NCBI GenBank assembly: GCA_017526785.1
Contig: JAFXQV010000021.1
Location: forward strand, 95,913-159,912
DNA from: Oscillibacter sp.
Lineage (GTDB): Bacteria > Bacillota > Clostridia > Oscillospirales > Oscillospiraceae
Reading direction: 5' to 3'
Length of the DNA: 64,000 nt
Both the position numbers and the translations under genes were made by a program. How positions within the stretch are numbered: the stretch's first letter is position 1; the number at the start of each line of letters is the position of its first letter. Of this stretch, positions 8,997-18,389 are shown one piece after another. Under the pieces are notes generated by a model, which was not told where the DNA came from, made no database searches, and was given only the letters and a program-made list of their open reading frames with translations.

Positions 8997-10271
8997 TCAC
9001 TCGTGAAGCGTGTAGCCCGTGTCTTCGTCCATGATTTCCAGCATACATTGCGCCACCTGCGGGTCAAACTGCGTCCCCGCGTTGCGCTTGATTTCGGCGC
9101 GTACCACTTCCTGCGGTAAATAGCGGCGGTAGCTTCTGTTGGATGTCATGGCGTCGTAGCTGTCCGCCACGCCGATAATACGCACTTCCAGCGGAATGGC
9201 GCTTCCGCCGAGGCCGTCGGGATAGCCCTTGCCATCGTAGCGCTCATGGTGCCATCTGGCACCTCTGGCAAGTTCGGGCATTTCCGTAATGTTGCGGAGA
9301 ATTTCACTGCCTTTTATTGCGTGCGTTTTAATTTTGCTGTACTCATCAGGGGACAGAGGGGTAGTCTTCCGTAAAACCGTATCGTCAACGCCGATTTTCC
9401 CGACATCGTGCAGCAGCGCCATTTGGTAAACGCGCCGCGTTGTTTCCTTGCTCAGCTTCATGCGCCGGGCGAGCATACGCGCATATTTCGCCACGCGTTC
9501 GGAGTGACTGCCCGTGTAGTGGTCTCTCATGTCGATTGTCCGCGCAAAGGCGCGGATAGTCTGGCTCAACATTTTCCGCTCTTTGGCTATCATGTGGTCG
9601 GAATACTCCAACTCATAGGAGACAAAGACCGTAAAAAGGGCGATAGTATCCGTAATGGTGGTCACGGAGACGCCGTAAACGAACAGTTGCACGATAATCC
9701 CCACAACGGGCAGGATGATGAACATCAGAAAGCCGTTCTTTTCGATGTTTTTCAGGGATTGCCAGTTGGAAAATATGAGGTTCGCCAGAATCATCAACGG
9801 CGCTTCCGTGAACAACAGCATAACCCAATACGTATTCAGGCGGTAGTAGCGGTTGCTCTCATCGAAAGCGTAGTAGAAGTCGAACACTCTGGACAGCGCC
9901 AGCAGTACGATACCCGCCGCAATGATGGACACGGCGGCATGTTTCAGTTTCCGGCTCTCGTTGCCGCCGTTCCTCTCGATGACGCGGCAGATGTAAAAGA
10001 GCAGGAACAGCAACAGCAGATAGTTGCACAGAAACACGGAAAAGTTGGAAATGCGTACCATGTGGTACCCGGTCAGGGTAAGGTTGCCCCGGTAGTAGTA
10101 CGCCATTGCTTCCGTGACGTTGAGTGTCGCGTTGGTCAGCAACAGCGCCATTAGGTACAGAGACCCTGCGGCGTCATACTGCCGCGTCACGTACACGCAA
10201 AGCGCCGTAATAAGAGAAAATATCGCGCTCCAGAACTCAAACGTAACTTGAAGGCATTGGGTAACACCCAT
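8997..10271 (-). CDS. Membrane HD-GYP domain protein, predicted cyclic-di-GMP phosphodiesterase
   Basis: A 424-residue protein. Residues 1 to about 215 are strongly hydrophobic with six or seven predicted membrane helices that match no sensor domain I know. The C-terminal half is an HD-GYP domain: HSERVAKYA, the LLHDVGKIG metal-binding core, HHERYDGKGYPDGL and the ADSYDAMTSNRSYR block. The canonical HD and GYP motifs are all present, supporting hydrolysis of a cyclic dinucleotide at the membrane in response to an unknown signal. The ATG at 10271 has a GGGAGG site. It is transcribed alone. Confidence 0.9.
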   Translation of the reverse strand: MGVTQCLQVTFEFWSAIFSLITALCVYVTRQYDAAGSLYLMALLLTNATLNVTEAMAYYYRGNLTLTGYHMVRISNFSVFLCNYLLLLFLLFYICRVIERNGGNESRKLKHAAVSIIAAGIVLLALSRVFDFYYAFDESNRYYRLNTYWVMLLFTEAPLMILANLIFSNWQSLKNIEKNGFLMFIILPVVGIIVQLFVYGVSVTTITDTIALFTVFVSYELEYSDHMIAKERKMLSQTIRAFARTIDMRDHYTGSHSERVAKYARMLARRMKLSKETTRRVYQMALLHDVGKIGVDDTVLRKTTPLSPDEYSKIKTHAIKGSEILRNITEMPELARGARWHHERYDGKGYPDGLGGSAIPLEVRIIGVADSYDAMTSNRSYRRYLPQEVVRAEIKRNAGTQFDPQVAQCMLEIMDEDTGYTLHE

Positions 10272-10454
10272 GTCCGCCGCCTCCCTTTAGTACAAATATC
10301 ATATCCCTGAAAATTTTTGCATTTTTCACATAGTTTATCACGGTGTCCCCGCGCCGTCAAGGGACAAAGTTGTTACAGATATGTAAAGAAATCGTCTGTC
10401 GCCCCGCGGCGACAAAAGAGGCTGACAGATTCCATAAAAAACGCCCCGGGACAA

Positions 10455-10483
10455 TTGACTATTTCTGTGAAAACGTTTATAAT
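10455..10483 (+). promoter_or_regulatory. Sigma-A promoter of the BMP/ABC nucleoside uptake operon
   Basis: TTGACT (10455-10460) and TATAAT (10478-10483) are separated by 17 bases. Transcription would start near 10490, leaving a leader of about 110 bases before the lipoprotein gene. The rest of the gap from 10272 to 10454 holds no feature I can support. Confidence 0.85.
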
Positions 10484-10521
10484 GGGCTTGGAGACAGGGA
10501 GTGGTTCCTTCCCTTCAAACC

Positions 10522-10571
10522 GTCATTGTCACGCTTCCCCGAATGGGGCAGGCACTCCCCGTGACAATGAC
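10522..10571 (+). promoter_or_regulatory. 12-bp perfect inverted repeat in the leader of the BMP operon
   Basis: GTCATTGTCACG (10522-10533) is exactly inverted at 10560-10571. The enclosed 26 bases contain a smaller TCCCC/GGGG stem. Lying between promoter and ribosome site, it could be an attenuator-like RNA structure or a DNA operator. It does not match the purine riboswitch consensus. Confidence 0.6.
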
Positions 10572-10600
10572 AACGGAATAACAAAGGAGGCTTTCGGAAG

Positions 10601-11701
10601 ATGAAGAAAAAGGTATTGTCATTGCTTCTGGCGGCGGCGCTGGTGCTGGCCGCGCTGACCGGGTGCGGCGGTTCGTCCGGCGGCGGGGAAGCGTCCTCCG
10701 ACGGGTCGTACAAGGCCGCGCTCCTGATTGCGGGTACCCTCGGGGACAAGTCCTTCTGGGATTCCGCGAACGAGGGTCTGGCCGCCCTGAAATCCGAACT
10801 CGGCGACGCGTTCGACTACAAGGTGGAACAGATGGGCGCGGGCGCTTCGGACCAGTCCAATTACGAGCCGACCATGCTCGACTACTGCGACTCCGGCAAG
10901 TACGACGTTATCATCACGGGTTCCTTTACCATGCTGGACGCGCTCAACAGCGCCGTGGAACAGTTCCCCGACCAGAAGTTTATCTTCTTTGACGAGACGT
11001 TCGATTTCGCGGCCAACGGCAACCCCGATAACGTCTACAATATCCTGTTCAAGCAGAACGAAGTCTCGTACCTTGTGGGCGCGGAGGCCGCGCTGATGTC
11101 GAAAACGGGCGTGATTTCCTTCCTCGGCGGCATGGCGGGCAAGGTTATCAACGACTTCCTTGTAGGCTACATTCAGGGCGCGAAAGACGCCCGCCCCGAC
11201 GTAAAAGTGGCCGTCAGCATGGTGGGCAACTACGAGGACTCCGCCAAGGGCAAAGACCTGTCTCTCGCCATGTACAACGCGGGCGCGGACTGCGGCTTTA
11301 ACGTCGCCGGTTCGGCCGGTATGGGTCTGCTGGAAGCCGCCAAGGAGGCCAACAAACTTGCTTTCGGCGTCGACTCCGACCAAGCCGCGCTTCTGCCCGA
11401 TTACGCCCCGTATATCCCCACATCCGCGCTCAAAAACGTGGGCAACGCGCTCTATGCCACGCTGAAACAGGACATTGACGGCAATCTGGCCTACGGCACG
11501 CAGGACTATTTCGGCTTCGCCGAGGGCGGCGTGAATCTGGTGAAAGACGCCCACTACGAGGAAATGGTGCCGGAAGACATCCGCGCCGCCGTGGACGAAA
11601 TGGAAGCCAAAATCTCCGCCGGGGAAATCCAAGTCTACACCTCCGCCACAATGAGTACCGAGGAAATCGAAGCCCTGAAAGCCTCCGTCGCCCTTCAGTA
11701 A
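10601..11701 (+). CDS. BMP-family substrate-binding lipoprotein (nucleoside uptake)
   Basis: A 366-residue lipoprotein with a lipobox at LAALTGCGG (lipidated Cys about residue 22), then a BmpA/PnrA fold: ALLIAGTLGDKSFWDSANEG, DVIITGSFTML, KFIFFDETF and VAGSAGMGLLEAA. These proteins capture purine nucleosides outside the membrane for the ABC transporter encoded immediately downstream (compare Bacillus NupN). An AAAGGAGG site lies 10 bases before the ATG. It is first of four co-directional genes ending at 15222. Confidence 0.93.
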   Translation: MKKKVLSLLLAAALVLAALTGCGGSSGGGEASSDGSYKAALLIAGTLGDKSFWDSANEGLAALKSELGDAFDYKVEQMGAGASDQSNYEPTMLDYCDSGKYDVIITGSFTMLDALNSAVEQFPDQKFIFFDETFDFAANGNPDNVYNILFKQNEVSYLVGAEAALMSKTGVISFLGGMAGKVINDFLVGYIQGAKDARPDVKVAVSMVGNYEDSAKGKDLSLAMYNAGADCGFNVAGSAGMGLLEAAKEANKLAFGVDSDQAALLPDYAPYIPTSALKNVGNALYATLKQDIDGNLAYGTQDYFGFAEGGVNLVKDAHYEEMVPEDIRAAVDEMEAKISAGEIQVYTSATMSTEEIEALKASVALQ

Positions 11702-11740
11702 CGGGCGCGGCGCATGCCGTTAGAAAGAGGGGAAACGAAT

Positions 11741-13294
11741 ATGGCTGAACAGTATGTCTTGCAAATGCAAAACATCATGAAAATCTACGGAAACGGAGTA
11801 GTCGCCAACGAAGATGTCAGTCTGACCCTGAAAAAGGGGGAGATTCACTCTCTCTTGGGGGAGAACGGCGCGGGAAAAAGTACCCTCATGAAAGTGCTGT
11901 TTGGGATTGAAGCCCCGGATTCCGGGAAAATCATCCTGAACGGCGAGGAAACTACCATCAAGTCCCCCATGGACGCAATCAGCAAGGGTATCGGCATGGT
12001 ACATCAGCACTTTATGCTGGTGCCGTCGCTGACCGTGGCGGAGAACATCATTTTAGGTTCGGAGCCGAAAAACGGCCTCTTCATCGACATGAAAAAGGCC
12101 GTCGACGAAGCCCGGCGCATCGCCGAACAGTACAATTTCGACATTGACGTGACCGCGAAAGTCGAGGAAATCCCGGTCGGCGTCAAGCAGAAAGTCGAAA
12201 TCCTGAAAGCGCTCTACCGCGGCGCGGATATCCTGATTTTGGACGAACCCACCGCCGTTCTGACGCCGCAGGAAACCGACGAACTGTTTGTACAGCTCGA
12301 AAAACTCCGCGCCGACGGACACACCATCATTTTCATTTCCCACAAGCTGGACGAAATCAAGCGTATCTGCAACCGCGCCACGATTATGCGCAACGGGCGC
12401 AGTATGGGTACGTACGAAGTCGCGGAAATCAGCACCGACGACATGTCAAAGCTCATGGTCGGGCGCGAAGTCGTGCTGACGTTCGACAAAAAGCCCCCCG
12501 CCCTCAAAGATGTCATGATGAAAGTCCGTGACCTGACCGTACACAACGCCCAAGGCGTCCTGAAAGTCGACCGCCTGTCGTTTGACCTCAAAGGCGGCGA
12601 AATCTTGGGTATCGCGGGCGTCGAGGGTAACGGGCAGTCCGAACTCATCAACACCCTGACGGCAATCAACAAATCTTACGCCGGGGACGTTTTCATCAAG
12701 GGTCACGATATCCGCAAGGACACCGTAAAGGGCGTCCGGAACCTGAAATTCGGACACATCCCCGAAGACCGCATGACAAGCGGGTGCGCCGGGAATCTGA
12801 GTATCCGTGAGAACATGTTCTCGAACCAGTACGACGCCCCGGAGTATTCCGGACGGTTCCTGTTGAAGTCGAAGGTACTGGTACGGCGCGCCGCCGAACT
12901 CGCCAAAGAGTACCTTGTCAAGTGCAAGAACCCGGAGCAGAATGTGGGCATGCTGTCGGGCGGCAACATCCAAAAGGTGATTGTGGCGCGGGAGTTTTCC
13001 ATTGACCCCGATATCATCATTGCCAACCAGCCGACACGCGGCATTGACGTGGGCGCGGCGGAGTTCATCCGGCGGCGCCTGCTCGAATACCGCGACGCCG
13101 GGTGTGCAATCATCCTTGTGTCGGCGGACTTGAACGAAGTATTTTCGTTGAGTGACCGTCTGGCGGTCATGTACAAGGGACGCTTTTCCGGCCTGTTCAC
13201 CGACGTTGCAAGCGTCACGGAGGAACAGCTCGGACAGTACATGCTCGGTCTCCGGCATGACGAGGAACTGGAGGGGGCTATTTATGAACGCTGA
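11741..13294 (+). CDS. Nucleoside ABC transporter, duplicated ATP-binding subunit (NupO-like)
   Basis: A 517-residue protein with two fused ABC domains. The first has Walker A GENGAGKST and Walker B LILDEPTAVLTP. The second has a degenerate Walker A (GVEGNGQSE) but a good signature LSGGNIQKVIVARE and an altered Walker B IIIANQPTRGID. This asymmetry is normal for the sugar/nucleoside (CUT2/NupO) class. It powers the two permeases that follow. The start is the ATG at 11741 behind an AGAGGGG site; the end overlaps the next gene by 11 bases, suggesting translational coupling. Confidence 0.93.
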   Translation: MAEQYVLQMQNIMKIYGNGVVANEDVSLTLKKGEIHSLLGENGAGKSTLMKVLFGIEAPDSGKIILNGEETTIKSPMDAISKGIGMVHQHFMLVPSLTVAENIILGSEPKNGLFIDMKKAVDEARRIAEQYNFDIDVTAKVEEIPVGVKQKVEILKALYRGADILILDEPTAVLTPQETDELFVQLEKLRADGHTIIFISHKLDEIKRICNRATIMRNGRSMGTYEVAEISTDDMSKLMVGREVVLTFDKKPPALKDVMMKVRDLTVHNAQGVLKVDRLSFDLKGGEILGIAGVEGNGQSELINTLTAINKSYAGDVFIKGHDIRKDTVKGVRNLKFGHIPEDRMTSGCAGNLSIRENMFSNQYDAPEYSGRFLLKSKVLVRRAAELAKEYLVKCKNPEQNVGMLSGGNIQKVIVAREFSIDPDIIIANQPTRGIDVGAAEFIRRRLLEYRDAGCAIILVSADLNEVFSLSDRLAVMYKGRFSGLFTDVASVTEEQLGQYMLGLRHDEELEGAIYER

Positions 13295-14351
13295 AAAACG
13301 GTTTGAAATCTTCCGCCTGTTCTTCTCGATTGTTATCGCGCTTCTGGTCTCGTTCGCGCTGATTTTCATGGTGAGCAAGCAGCCCGTGGCGGCGATTGTG
13401 GCGCTGATTACGGGGCCTTTCAAGAGCGGGCGGAACTTGGCAAACGTCGTGGAGGCCATGATACCGCTTATCTTCACGGGAACGGGCGTCTGTATCATGT
13501 TCGCGGCGAATCAAATCAACTTGGCCTCGGAGGGCGCGTTTCATCTGGGCGGACTGGTCGCGGCCACATGCGCGCTGAAATTCGCGCTTCCCGCCGGGAT
13601 TTCCCCCGCTGTGTGTCTGATTTTCGCGGCGGCGGCGGGCGCGTTCTTCACGGCGCTTCCGGCCATTCTCAAAATCAAGACGGGCGCTTCCGAAATGGTC
13701 GCGTCCCTGATGATTAACTATATCTCCCTCTGGTTCTGCACATTCGTGCTAATGCACTTCATCCTTGACCCGGCGGCGGGCGCGGCGTCCTACTCACTCC
13801 CGAAAAGCGCCAAACTCGTGACGCTCTTTTCCGGCACGCGCATTCACTTCGGGCTGATAATCGCGCTCTTGACGGCGGTCTTAGGCCATATCTTCCTGTA
13901 CCGGAGCAAAATGGGCTATGAGTTGCGGATAGCCGGGGCTAATAAGCAGTTCGCGGAGTATTCCGGCATTGACATTGTAAAGGTCATTCTGTTTTCGCAG
14001 TTAGTCGGCGGCGCTGTCGCGGGTCTCGGCGGCGGCGTGGAAATCCTCAGCCCGATTTACAGCCGCTTTACGTGGACATCCCTGTTAGGCTACGGCTGGG
14101 ACGCCATTGTGATTTGTACGCTTGCGAAAAAGGACCCTCTCAAAACGCCGCTTGCCGCGCTGTTTCTGGCCTACCTCCGCACGGGAGCCTCTATCATGGC
14201 GCGTACAACGGACGTGACTTTGGAAGTCGTACAGATTACGCAGGGCGTGATTATCCTGCTGGCGGTCGCGGAGCAGTTCCTGAGCAAGACGAAGCACCGC
14301 ATTATTGCGCGGGAGGCCAAAGCGGCCTTGCAGAAAGAGGGGGTGGCGTAA
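13284..14351 (+). CDS. Nucleoside ABC transporter permease 1 (NupP-like)
   Basis: A 355-residue polytopic membrane protein of the branched-chain amino acid/ribose permease superfamily. The first helix follows MNAEKRFEIFRLFF; later motifs include ANQINLASEGAFHLGG and YELRIAGANKQFAEYSGI, the cytoplasmic EAA-like coupling region. The ATG at 13284 lies inside the end of the ATPase gene behind GGAGGGG. It pairs with the next gene as a heterodimeric channel for nucleosides. Confidence 0.92.
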   Translation: MNAEKRFEIFRLFFSIVIALLVSFALIFMVSKQPVAAIVALITGPFKSGRNLANVVEAMIPLIFTGTGVCIMFAANQINLASEGAFHLGGLVAATCALKFALPAGISPAVCLIFAAAAGAFFTALPAILKIKTGASEMVASLMINYISLWFCTFVLMHFILDPAAGAASYSLPKSAKLVTLFSGTRIHFGLIIALLTAVLGHIFLYRSKMGYELRIAGANKQFAEYSGIDIVKVILFSQLVGGAVAGLGGGVEILSPIYSRFTWTSLLGYGWDAIVICTLAKKDPLKTPLAALFLAYLRTGASIMARTTDVTLEVVQITQGVIILLAVAEQFLSKTKHRIIAREAKAALQKEGVA

Positions 14352-14352
14352 T

Positions 14353-15222
14353 ATGCTACGGCTGTTCTTTTCCCCGGATTTTTTGATTGCCATTCTCCGC
14401 GCCACGACGCCGATTTTGTTCGCCACGCTGGCGGCGGGTGTCGCGGCGAAAGCCGGTATCTGTAACATGGCCTTAGAGGGTATCATGCTGTTCAGCGCGC
14501 TGTTCGGCGTGATGTTCAGCCACATGACCGGAAGCTGGGTTATCGCGCTGTTGCTGACATGCGTCTGTGGCGGCCTCATCGGGCTTGTTTTAGCGTTCTT
14601 CATCCTGAACCTCAAAACAGACGAAATCCTCGCGGCAATCGCAATCAACCTCACGGCGACGGGCGGGACGGTGCTGTTACTGCTGGCCTTCTCCGGCGAC
14701 AGAGGCTCCTCCACGTTCTCCACGGTCTCCGCGCCCGCAGTCGGCGGCGTCAACATTATGACTGTCCTTGCCCTGCTGATGGTCGCGGTCATGCACCTGT
14801 TCCTGTACAAGACGCCTCTGGGCTTGCAAATCCGTTCCGTCGGCGAGAACAAGAACGCCGCCGAATCGGTGGGTATCAAGTCCATACGGATACAGTATAT
14901 CGCGCTGATTTTGAGCGGGATTCTGTGCGCGTGCGGCGGTTACTTCCTGTCCGGCGGCTACATGAACTCGTTCACGAAAAACATGCAGTCCGGGCGCGGC
15001 TTCATCGCGCTGGCCGCAAGCGAAATGGGCGCGAATACCCCTGTAGGCGGCTTCGCCGTGGCGTTGCTGTTCGGAATCGCGCAGGCGGTCGGGAACCAGT
15101 TGCAGTTGACAAGTATCCCCGTGGAACTCATCCAGATGATTCCGTACGCCACGACGCTGATTGGCCTTGCCGTGTTCAGCTACATTGTACGGAAGCGCAA
15201 AGAAAAACTTGCCAGAGGATAA
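14353..15222 (+). CDS. Nucleoside ABC transporter permease 2 (NupQ-like)
   Basis: A 289-residue membrane protein of the same superfamily, with the diagnostic AAKAGICNMALEGIMLFSAL near the N-terminus and LGLQIRSVGENKNAAESVGI as coupling region. It begins one base after the stop of permease 1. Being shorter than its partner is usual for this transporter family. It closes the operon, and a GC hairpin follows at 15252-15274. Confidence 0.92.
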   Translation: MLRLFFSPDFLIAILRATTPILFATLAAGVAAKAGICNMALEGIMLFSALFGVMFSHMTGSWVIALLLTCVCGGLIGLVLAFFILNLKTDEILAAIAINLTATGGTVLLLLAFSGDRGSSTFSTVSAPAVGGVNIMTVLALLMVAVMHLFLYKTPLGLQIRSVGENKNAAESVGIKSIRIQYIALILSGILCACGGYFLSGGYMNSFTKNMQSGRGFIALAASEMGANTPVGGFAVALLFGIAQAVGNQLQLTSIPVELIQMIPYATTLIGLAVFSYIVRKRKEKLARG

Positions 15223-15251
15223 CGGCCTTGCTCCTCTGTCACCGCGTGAAA

Positions 15252-15274
15252 CCTCCCCCGCATTGCGGGGGAGG
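15252..15274 (+). terminator. Hairpin after the nucleoside transporter operon
   Basis: CCTCCCCCGC faces GCGGGGGAGG around a three-base loop. No T-run follows, so termination may be partial; the next small gene starts 35 bases later. Confidence 0.5.
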
Positions 15275-15308
15275 CGCAAACTTGAATTTACTATTCGGAG
15301 TTTCGGAA

Positions 15309-15485
15309 ATGAAAAACAAAGTGTGCTTTATTGTGGGGATAATTCTCCTTATATTCGCGCTGGTATGCCCCTTTCCGTCACAATTCGGGATTTCGTGGGC
15401 GGTTTGGAGAGTAATTATGGGCGCGTTCGGCTGTGTTTTGCTTGCTTTGGGCGTTATTCTCTCCGTCCGTGCGCGGAGAAGCTAA
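15309..15485 (+). CDS. Small two-helix membrane protein, unknown
   Basis: A 58-residue ORF, MKNKVCFIVGIILLIFALV..., with two hydrophobic helices joined by a short loop and a basic end (VRARRS), as in many small clostridial membrane proteins. A GGAG site lies 8 bases before the ATG at 15309. It sits in the gap between the transporter operon and the phosphosugar mutase, co-directional with both. I do not recognise a family; function unknown. Confidence 0.6.
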   Translation: MKNKVCFIVGIILLIFALVCPFPSQFGISWAVWRVIMGAFGCVLLALGVILSVRARRS

Positions 15486-15512
15486 ACAATGCGCGTATCA
15501 CAGGAGGACACT

Positions 15513-17198
15513 ATGAACGAAACGTATCAACTGTGGTTGGAGAAACTTGACAAGAACAGTCCGCTGTATCAGGAATTACTCGACATTCAGGGTGACGAAA
15601 ACGAAATCACGGAGCGCTTTTACCGTGATATCGAGTTTGGCACGGCGGGACTGCGCGGAATCTGCGGCGCGGGTACCAACCGTATGAACGATTTAACGGT
15701 AGGACGCGCAACACAGGGAATCGCCGAATACATCCTGAAGTCCGGCGAAGACCCCAAGAAAGGCGTCGCTATCGCGTACGACTGCCGCCACCACTCGAAA
15801 GAGTTCTCCGAAATGGCGGCGGAGATTTTCGCCGGGAACGGAATCCGGTGCTACCTGTTCCCGTCGTTGCGCCCCACGCCGGAATTGTCGTACGCAATCC
15901 GCAAACTCGGCGCGGTGTCCGGCGTCAACATGACCGCAAGCCACAACCCCAAGGAGTACAACGGATACAAGGTCTACTGGAACGACGGCGCGCAAATTTC
16001 CGGGGAGGTCTCCAACGGGATTCTTGCCGAAATCCAAAAGCTGGACATGTTCGACACCTTCCCGCGTGTGCCGCTGGCCGACGCCGTGGAAAAGGGGCTT
16101 GTCGTCATGCTCGGCGAGGACATGGACAAAGATTATCTGAACTACGTCCTGTCGCTTGCGCAGAGGCCGGACGACGAACTCGATTTGGACACGCCGATTG
16201 TCTATACGCCGCTCAACGGCGCGGGAAGTATTCCCATGATGGAAATGGCGAAAGCCCGCGGATTCCGTAACTTTACGATTGTCCCGGAACAGAAAGACCC
16301 CGACCCCGATTTCAAGTCCGTACCGTTCCCGAACCCGGAGAACCCCAAAGCGTTCGCCGTCGCGGAGGAAATCGGAAAGCGTGTCGGCGCGGAAGTCCTG
16401 ATTGCAACCGACCCCGATTCCGACCGCATGGCGGTGGAGGTCTCCGACGGCGCGGGCGGATACGTCGCGCTCAACGGCAACCAGACGGGCGGACTGCTTA
16501 TCGCGTACCTTGCCCAGAGCAAAAAGGAACACGGCACACTCCCCGAAAAGTCCGCTATGATACAGTCTATCGTGACGGGCAACTTCGGGCGGACGGTCTG
16601 CGAGGACTACGGAATCAAGGTCTATGAGGCGCTGACGGGCTTCAAGAACATCTGCGGCCGTATCCCCGAACTGCAAAAGGACGGCTACACGTACTTTTTC
16701 GGCTATGAGGAAAGTATCGGGTGCGCGCCCGGAGAGGAAGTCCGCGACAAGGACGGCATTTCCGCCGGAATGCTCGTCTCCGAAATGGCGGCCTACTACC
16801 GTAAACAGGGTATGGGGCTTCTGGACGCGCTGGACGGCTTCTATCAGAAGTACGGCTACTTTTCGGAAGACCAAGTTTCCGTTGTCCTGCAGGGCAAGGC
16901 CGGACAGGAGCGTATCGGGCGCATTATGGACGCGTTCCGCAACGGCGGGAGAACGTCTTTCGGCGCGTTCACCGTCGCGCAGACCGTGGACTACATCCAC
17001 GGCTACCGGGACATTCCCGCGCAGAACGCGTTAAAGTACGTCATGACCGACGGCAGTTGGTTCGCCATGCGCCCGTCCGGCACCGAACCCAAAATTAAAT
17101 TCTACTACTACGCCGTCGACCGCGACAAGGAAACGTCAAAGCGCCGTGTCGCCGACATGGTGTCCGCCGTCAACGCGCTGATTGACGGTATCGCGTAA
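15513..17198 (+). CDS. Phospho-sugar mutase (phosphoglucomutase/phosphomannomutase family)
   Basis: A 561-residue alpha-D-phosphohexomutase, the size of Bacillus PgcA. The active-site phosphoserine loop is GVNMTASHNPKEYNGYKVYW, the metal loop is ATDPDSDRMAV, the sugar loop is FFGYEESIG, and the phosphate-binding loop near the C-terminus is RPSGTEPKIKFY; all four are intact. It interconverts glucose-1- and glucose-6-phosphate (or mannose equivalents) for glycogen, wall and glycolipid precursors. The start is the ATG at 15513 behind AGGAGG. A terminator follows directly. Confidence 0.93.
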   Translation: MNETYQLWLEKLDKNSPLYQELLDIQGDENEITERFYRDIEFGTAGLRGICGAGTNRMNDLTVGRATQGIAEYILKSGEDPKKGVAIAYDCRHHSKEFSEMAAEIFAGNGIRCYLFPSLRPTPELSYAIRKLGAVSGVNMTASHNPKEYNGYKVYWNDGAQISGEVSNGILAEIQKLDMFDTFPRVPLADAVEKGLVVMLGEDMDKDYLNYVLSLAQRPDDELDLDTPIVYTPLNGAGSIPMMEMAKARGFRNFTIVPEQKDPDPDFKSVPFPNPENPKAFAVAEEIGKRVGAEVLIATDPDSDRMAVEVSDGAGGYVALNGNQTGGLLIAYLAQSKKEHGTLPEKSAMIQSIVTGNFGRTVCEDYGIKVYEALTGFKNICGRIPELQKDGYTYFFGYEESIGCAPGEEVRDKDGISAGMLVSEMAAYYRKQGMGLLDALDGFYQKYGYFSEDQVSVVLQGKAGQERIGRIMDAFRNGGRTSFGAFTVAQTVDYIHGYRDIPAQNALKYVMTDGSWFAMRPSGTEPKIKFYYYAVDRDKETSKRRVADMVSAVNALIDGIA

Positions 17199-17210
17199 GC
17201 CGCAATAACG

Positions 17211-17247
17211 AAAGAGCTGTCCCGTGATTCGCGGGACGGCTCTTTTT
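17211..17247 (+). terminator. Intrinsic terminator of the phosphosugar mutase gene
   Basis: AAAGAGC-GTCCCG faces CGGGAC-GCTCTTT, with a five-base loop and a run of T at 17242-17246. Confidence 0.85.
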
Positions 17248-17278
17248 CCGTTTTCATGTACTTTCCGCGCTTTGCCTC

Positions 17279-17307
17279 TTGCAATTCGGGCGGAAAACTG
17301 TTATGCT
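17279..17307 (+). promoter_or_regulatory. Sigma-A promoter of the glycosyltransferase/LRR operon
   Basis: TTGCAA (17279-17284) and TATGCT (17302-17307) are separated by 17 bases, about 50 bases before the GT2 start codon. Confidence 0.7.
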
Positions 17308-17355
17308 AAGTGCCGCCGCGCCGTGCGCGGTGACAATACAGAGAGGTCGTGACCT

Positions 17356-18372
17356 ATGAAATTATTAAGCGTGGCGGTTCCCTGCTACAACTCCCAAGAT
17401 TATATGGAGCACTGTGTCGAAACCCTGCTCTCCGGCGGGGACGACGTGGAAATACTCATTGTCAATGACGGTTCCAAAGACCGCACCCCCGAAATCGCCG
17501 ACCGCCTTGCCGCCGAACACCCCGGCGTCATACGCGCCGTTCATCAGCAGAACAAGGGTCACGGCGGAGCCGTCGCCGCCGGACTGTGCGAGGCGTCGGG
17601 GCTTTACTTCAAGGTCGTCGACAGCGACGACTGGGTGGACACCGACGCCCTGCGCGTTATTTTAGACCGTCTGCGCGGGTTCGCCGACATGGAACGCCCG
17701 GTGGACTTGGTCATCAGCAACTATATCTACGACAAAGTCGACTTAGGCCAGCGCCGCGTGATACGCTACGCCCACGCCCTCCCCGAAAACCGCGTCTTGA
17801 CGTGGAATGATGTCGGACACTTCCGTAAGTGGGAAAACCTGCTCATGCACTCCATGATTTACCGCACGGAGGTTTTGCGGAAAAGTTCTCTCCAACTCCC
17901 GGAGCATACGTTTTACGTGGACAACCTCTATTGTTCGGTGCCGCTGGCGGTCGTCCGGACGCTCTACTATATCAACGTCGACCTGTACCATTACTATATC
18001 GGGCGCGAGGGGCAGTCCGTACAGGAACAGACCATGATAAAGCGTATCGACCAGCAGATTTTGGTAAACAAGCTCATGATGGAGCAGGTCGATTTACCGA
18101 AAATCCGCAACCACAAGCAGCGGAAAACGATACTGAAATACCACGACATGATAACCGCCGTCACAACGGCGTTACTGATTGTCGCCGGGACGCCCGAACA
18201 CCTCGAAAAGAAGCGCGAACTCTGGGCGTATATCCGGAAAAATCACCCGTGGGAGTACCGACGCCTTCGCTACGGGATGTTCGGCATGTTCCTGAACCTG
18301 CCCGGCCGCGCCGGACGCAAGCTCGACGTGACCGCCTATCGTCTCGCAAACAGGATTTTCCACTTTAATTGA
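17356..18372 (+). CDS. Family 2 glycosyltransferase
   Basis: A 338-residue GT-A enzyme. SVAVPCYNSQDYMEHCVETL opens the nucleotide-binding fold, LIVNDGSKDRT follows, and the metal-binding DxD is in KVVDSDDWVD. The C-terminal third is basic and has no clear membrane helix, so it is probably a cytosolic, membrane-associated transferase of the EpsJ/WcaA kind, adding a sugar to a wall or exopolysaccharide acceptor. Donor and acceptor cannot be read. The gene after it begins 17 bases downstream and is probably co-transcribed. Confidence 0.9.
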   Translation: MKLLSVAVPCYNSQDYMEHCVETLLSGGDDVEILIVNDGSKDRTPEIADRLAAEHPGVIRAVHQQNKGHGGAVAAGLCEASGLYFKVVDSDDWVDTDALRVILDRLRGFADMERPVDLVISNYIYDKVDLGQRRVIRYAHALPENRVLTWNDVGHFRKWENLLMHSMIYRTEVLRKSSLQLPEHTFYVDNLYCSVPLAVVRTLYYINVDLYHYYIGREGQSVQEQTMIKRIDQQILVNKLMMEQVDLPKIRNHKQRKTILKYHDMITAVTTALLIVAGTPEHLEKKRELWAYIRKNHPWEYRRLRYGMFGMFLNLPGRAGRKLDVTAYRLANRIFHFN

Positions 18373-18389
18373 CGGAGGGGGGATTTTCC

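Noticed and set aside
10484-10600. Purine riboswitch in the BMP operon leader
   Set aside because: The conserved junction and loop sequences of purine riboswitches are not present; only a simple inverted repeat is seen.
15693-17000. Minus-strand open frame of 435 codons opposite the phosphosugar mutase
   Set aside because: An effect of high third-position GC; no motif, no ribosome site, fully antisense to a well-conserved enzyme.
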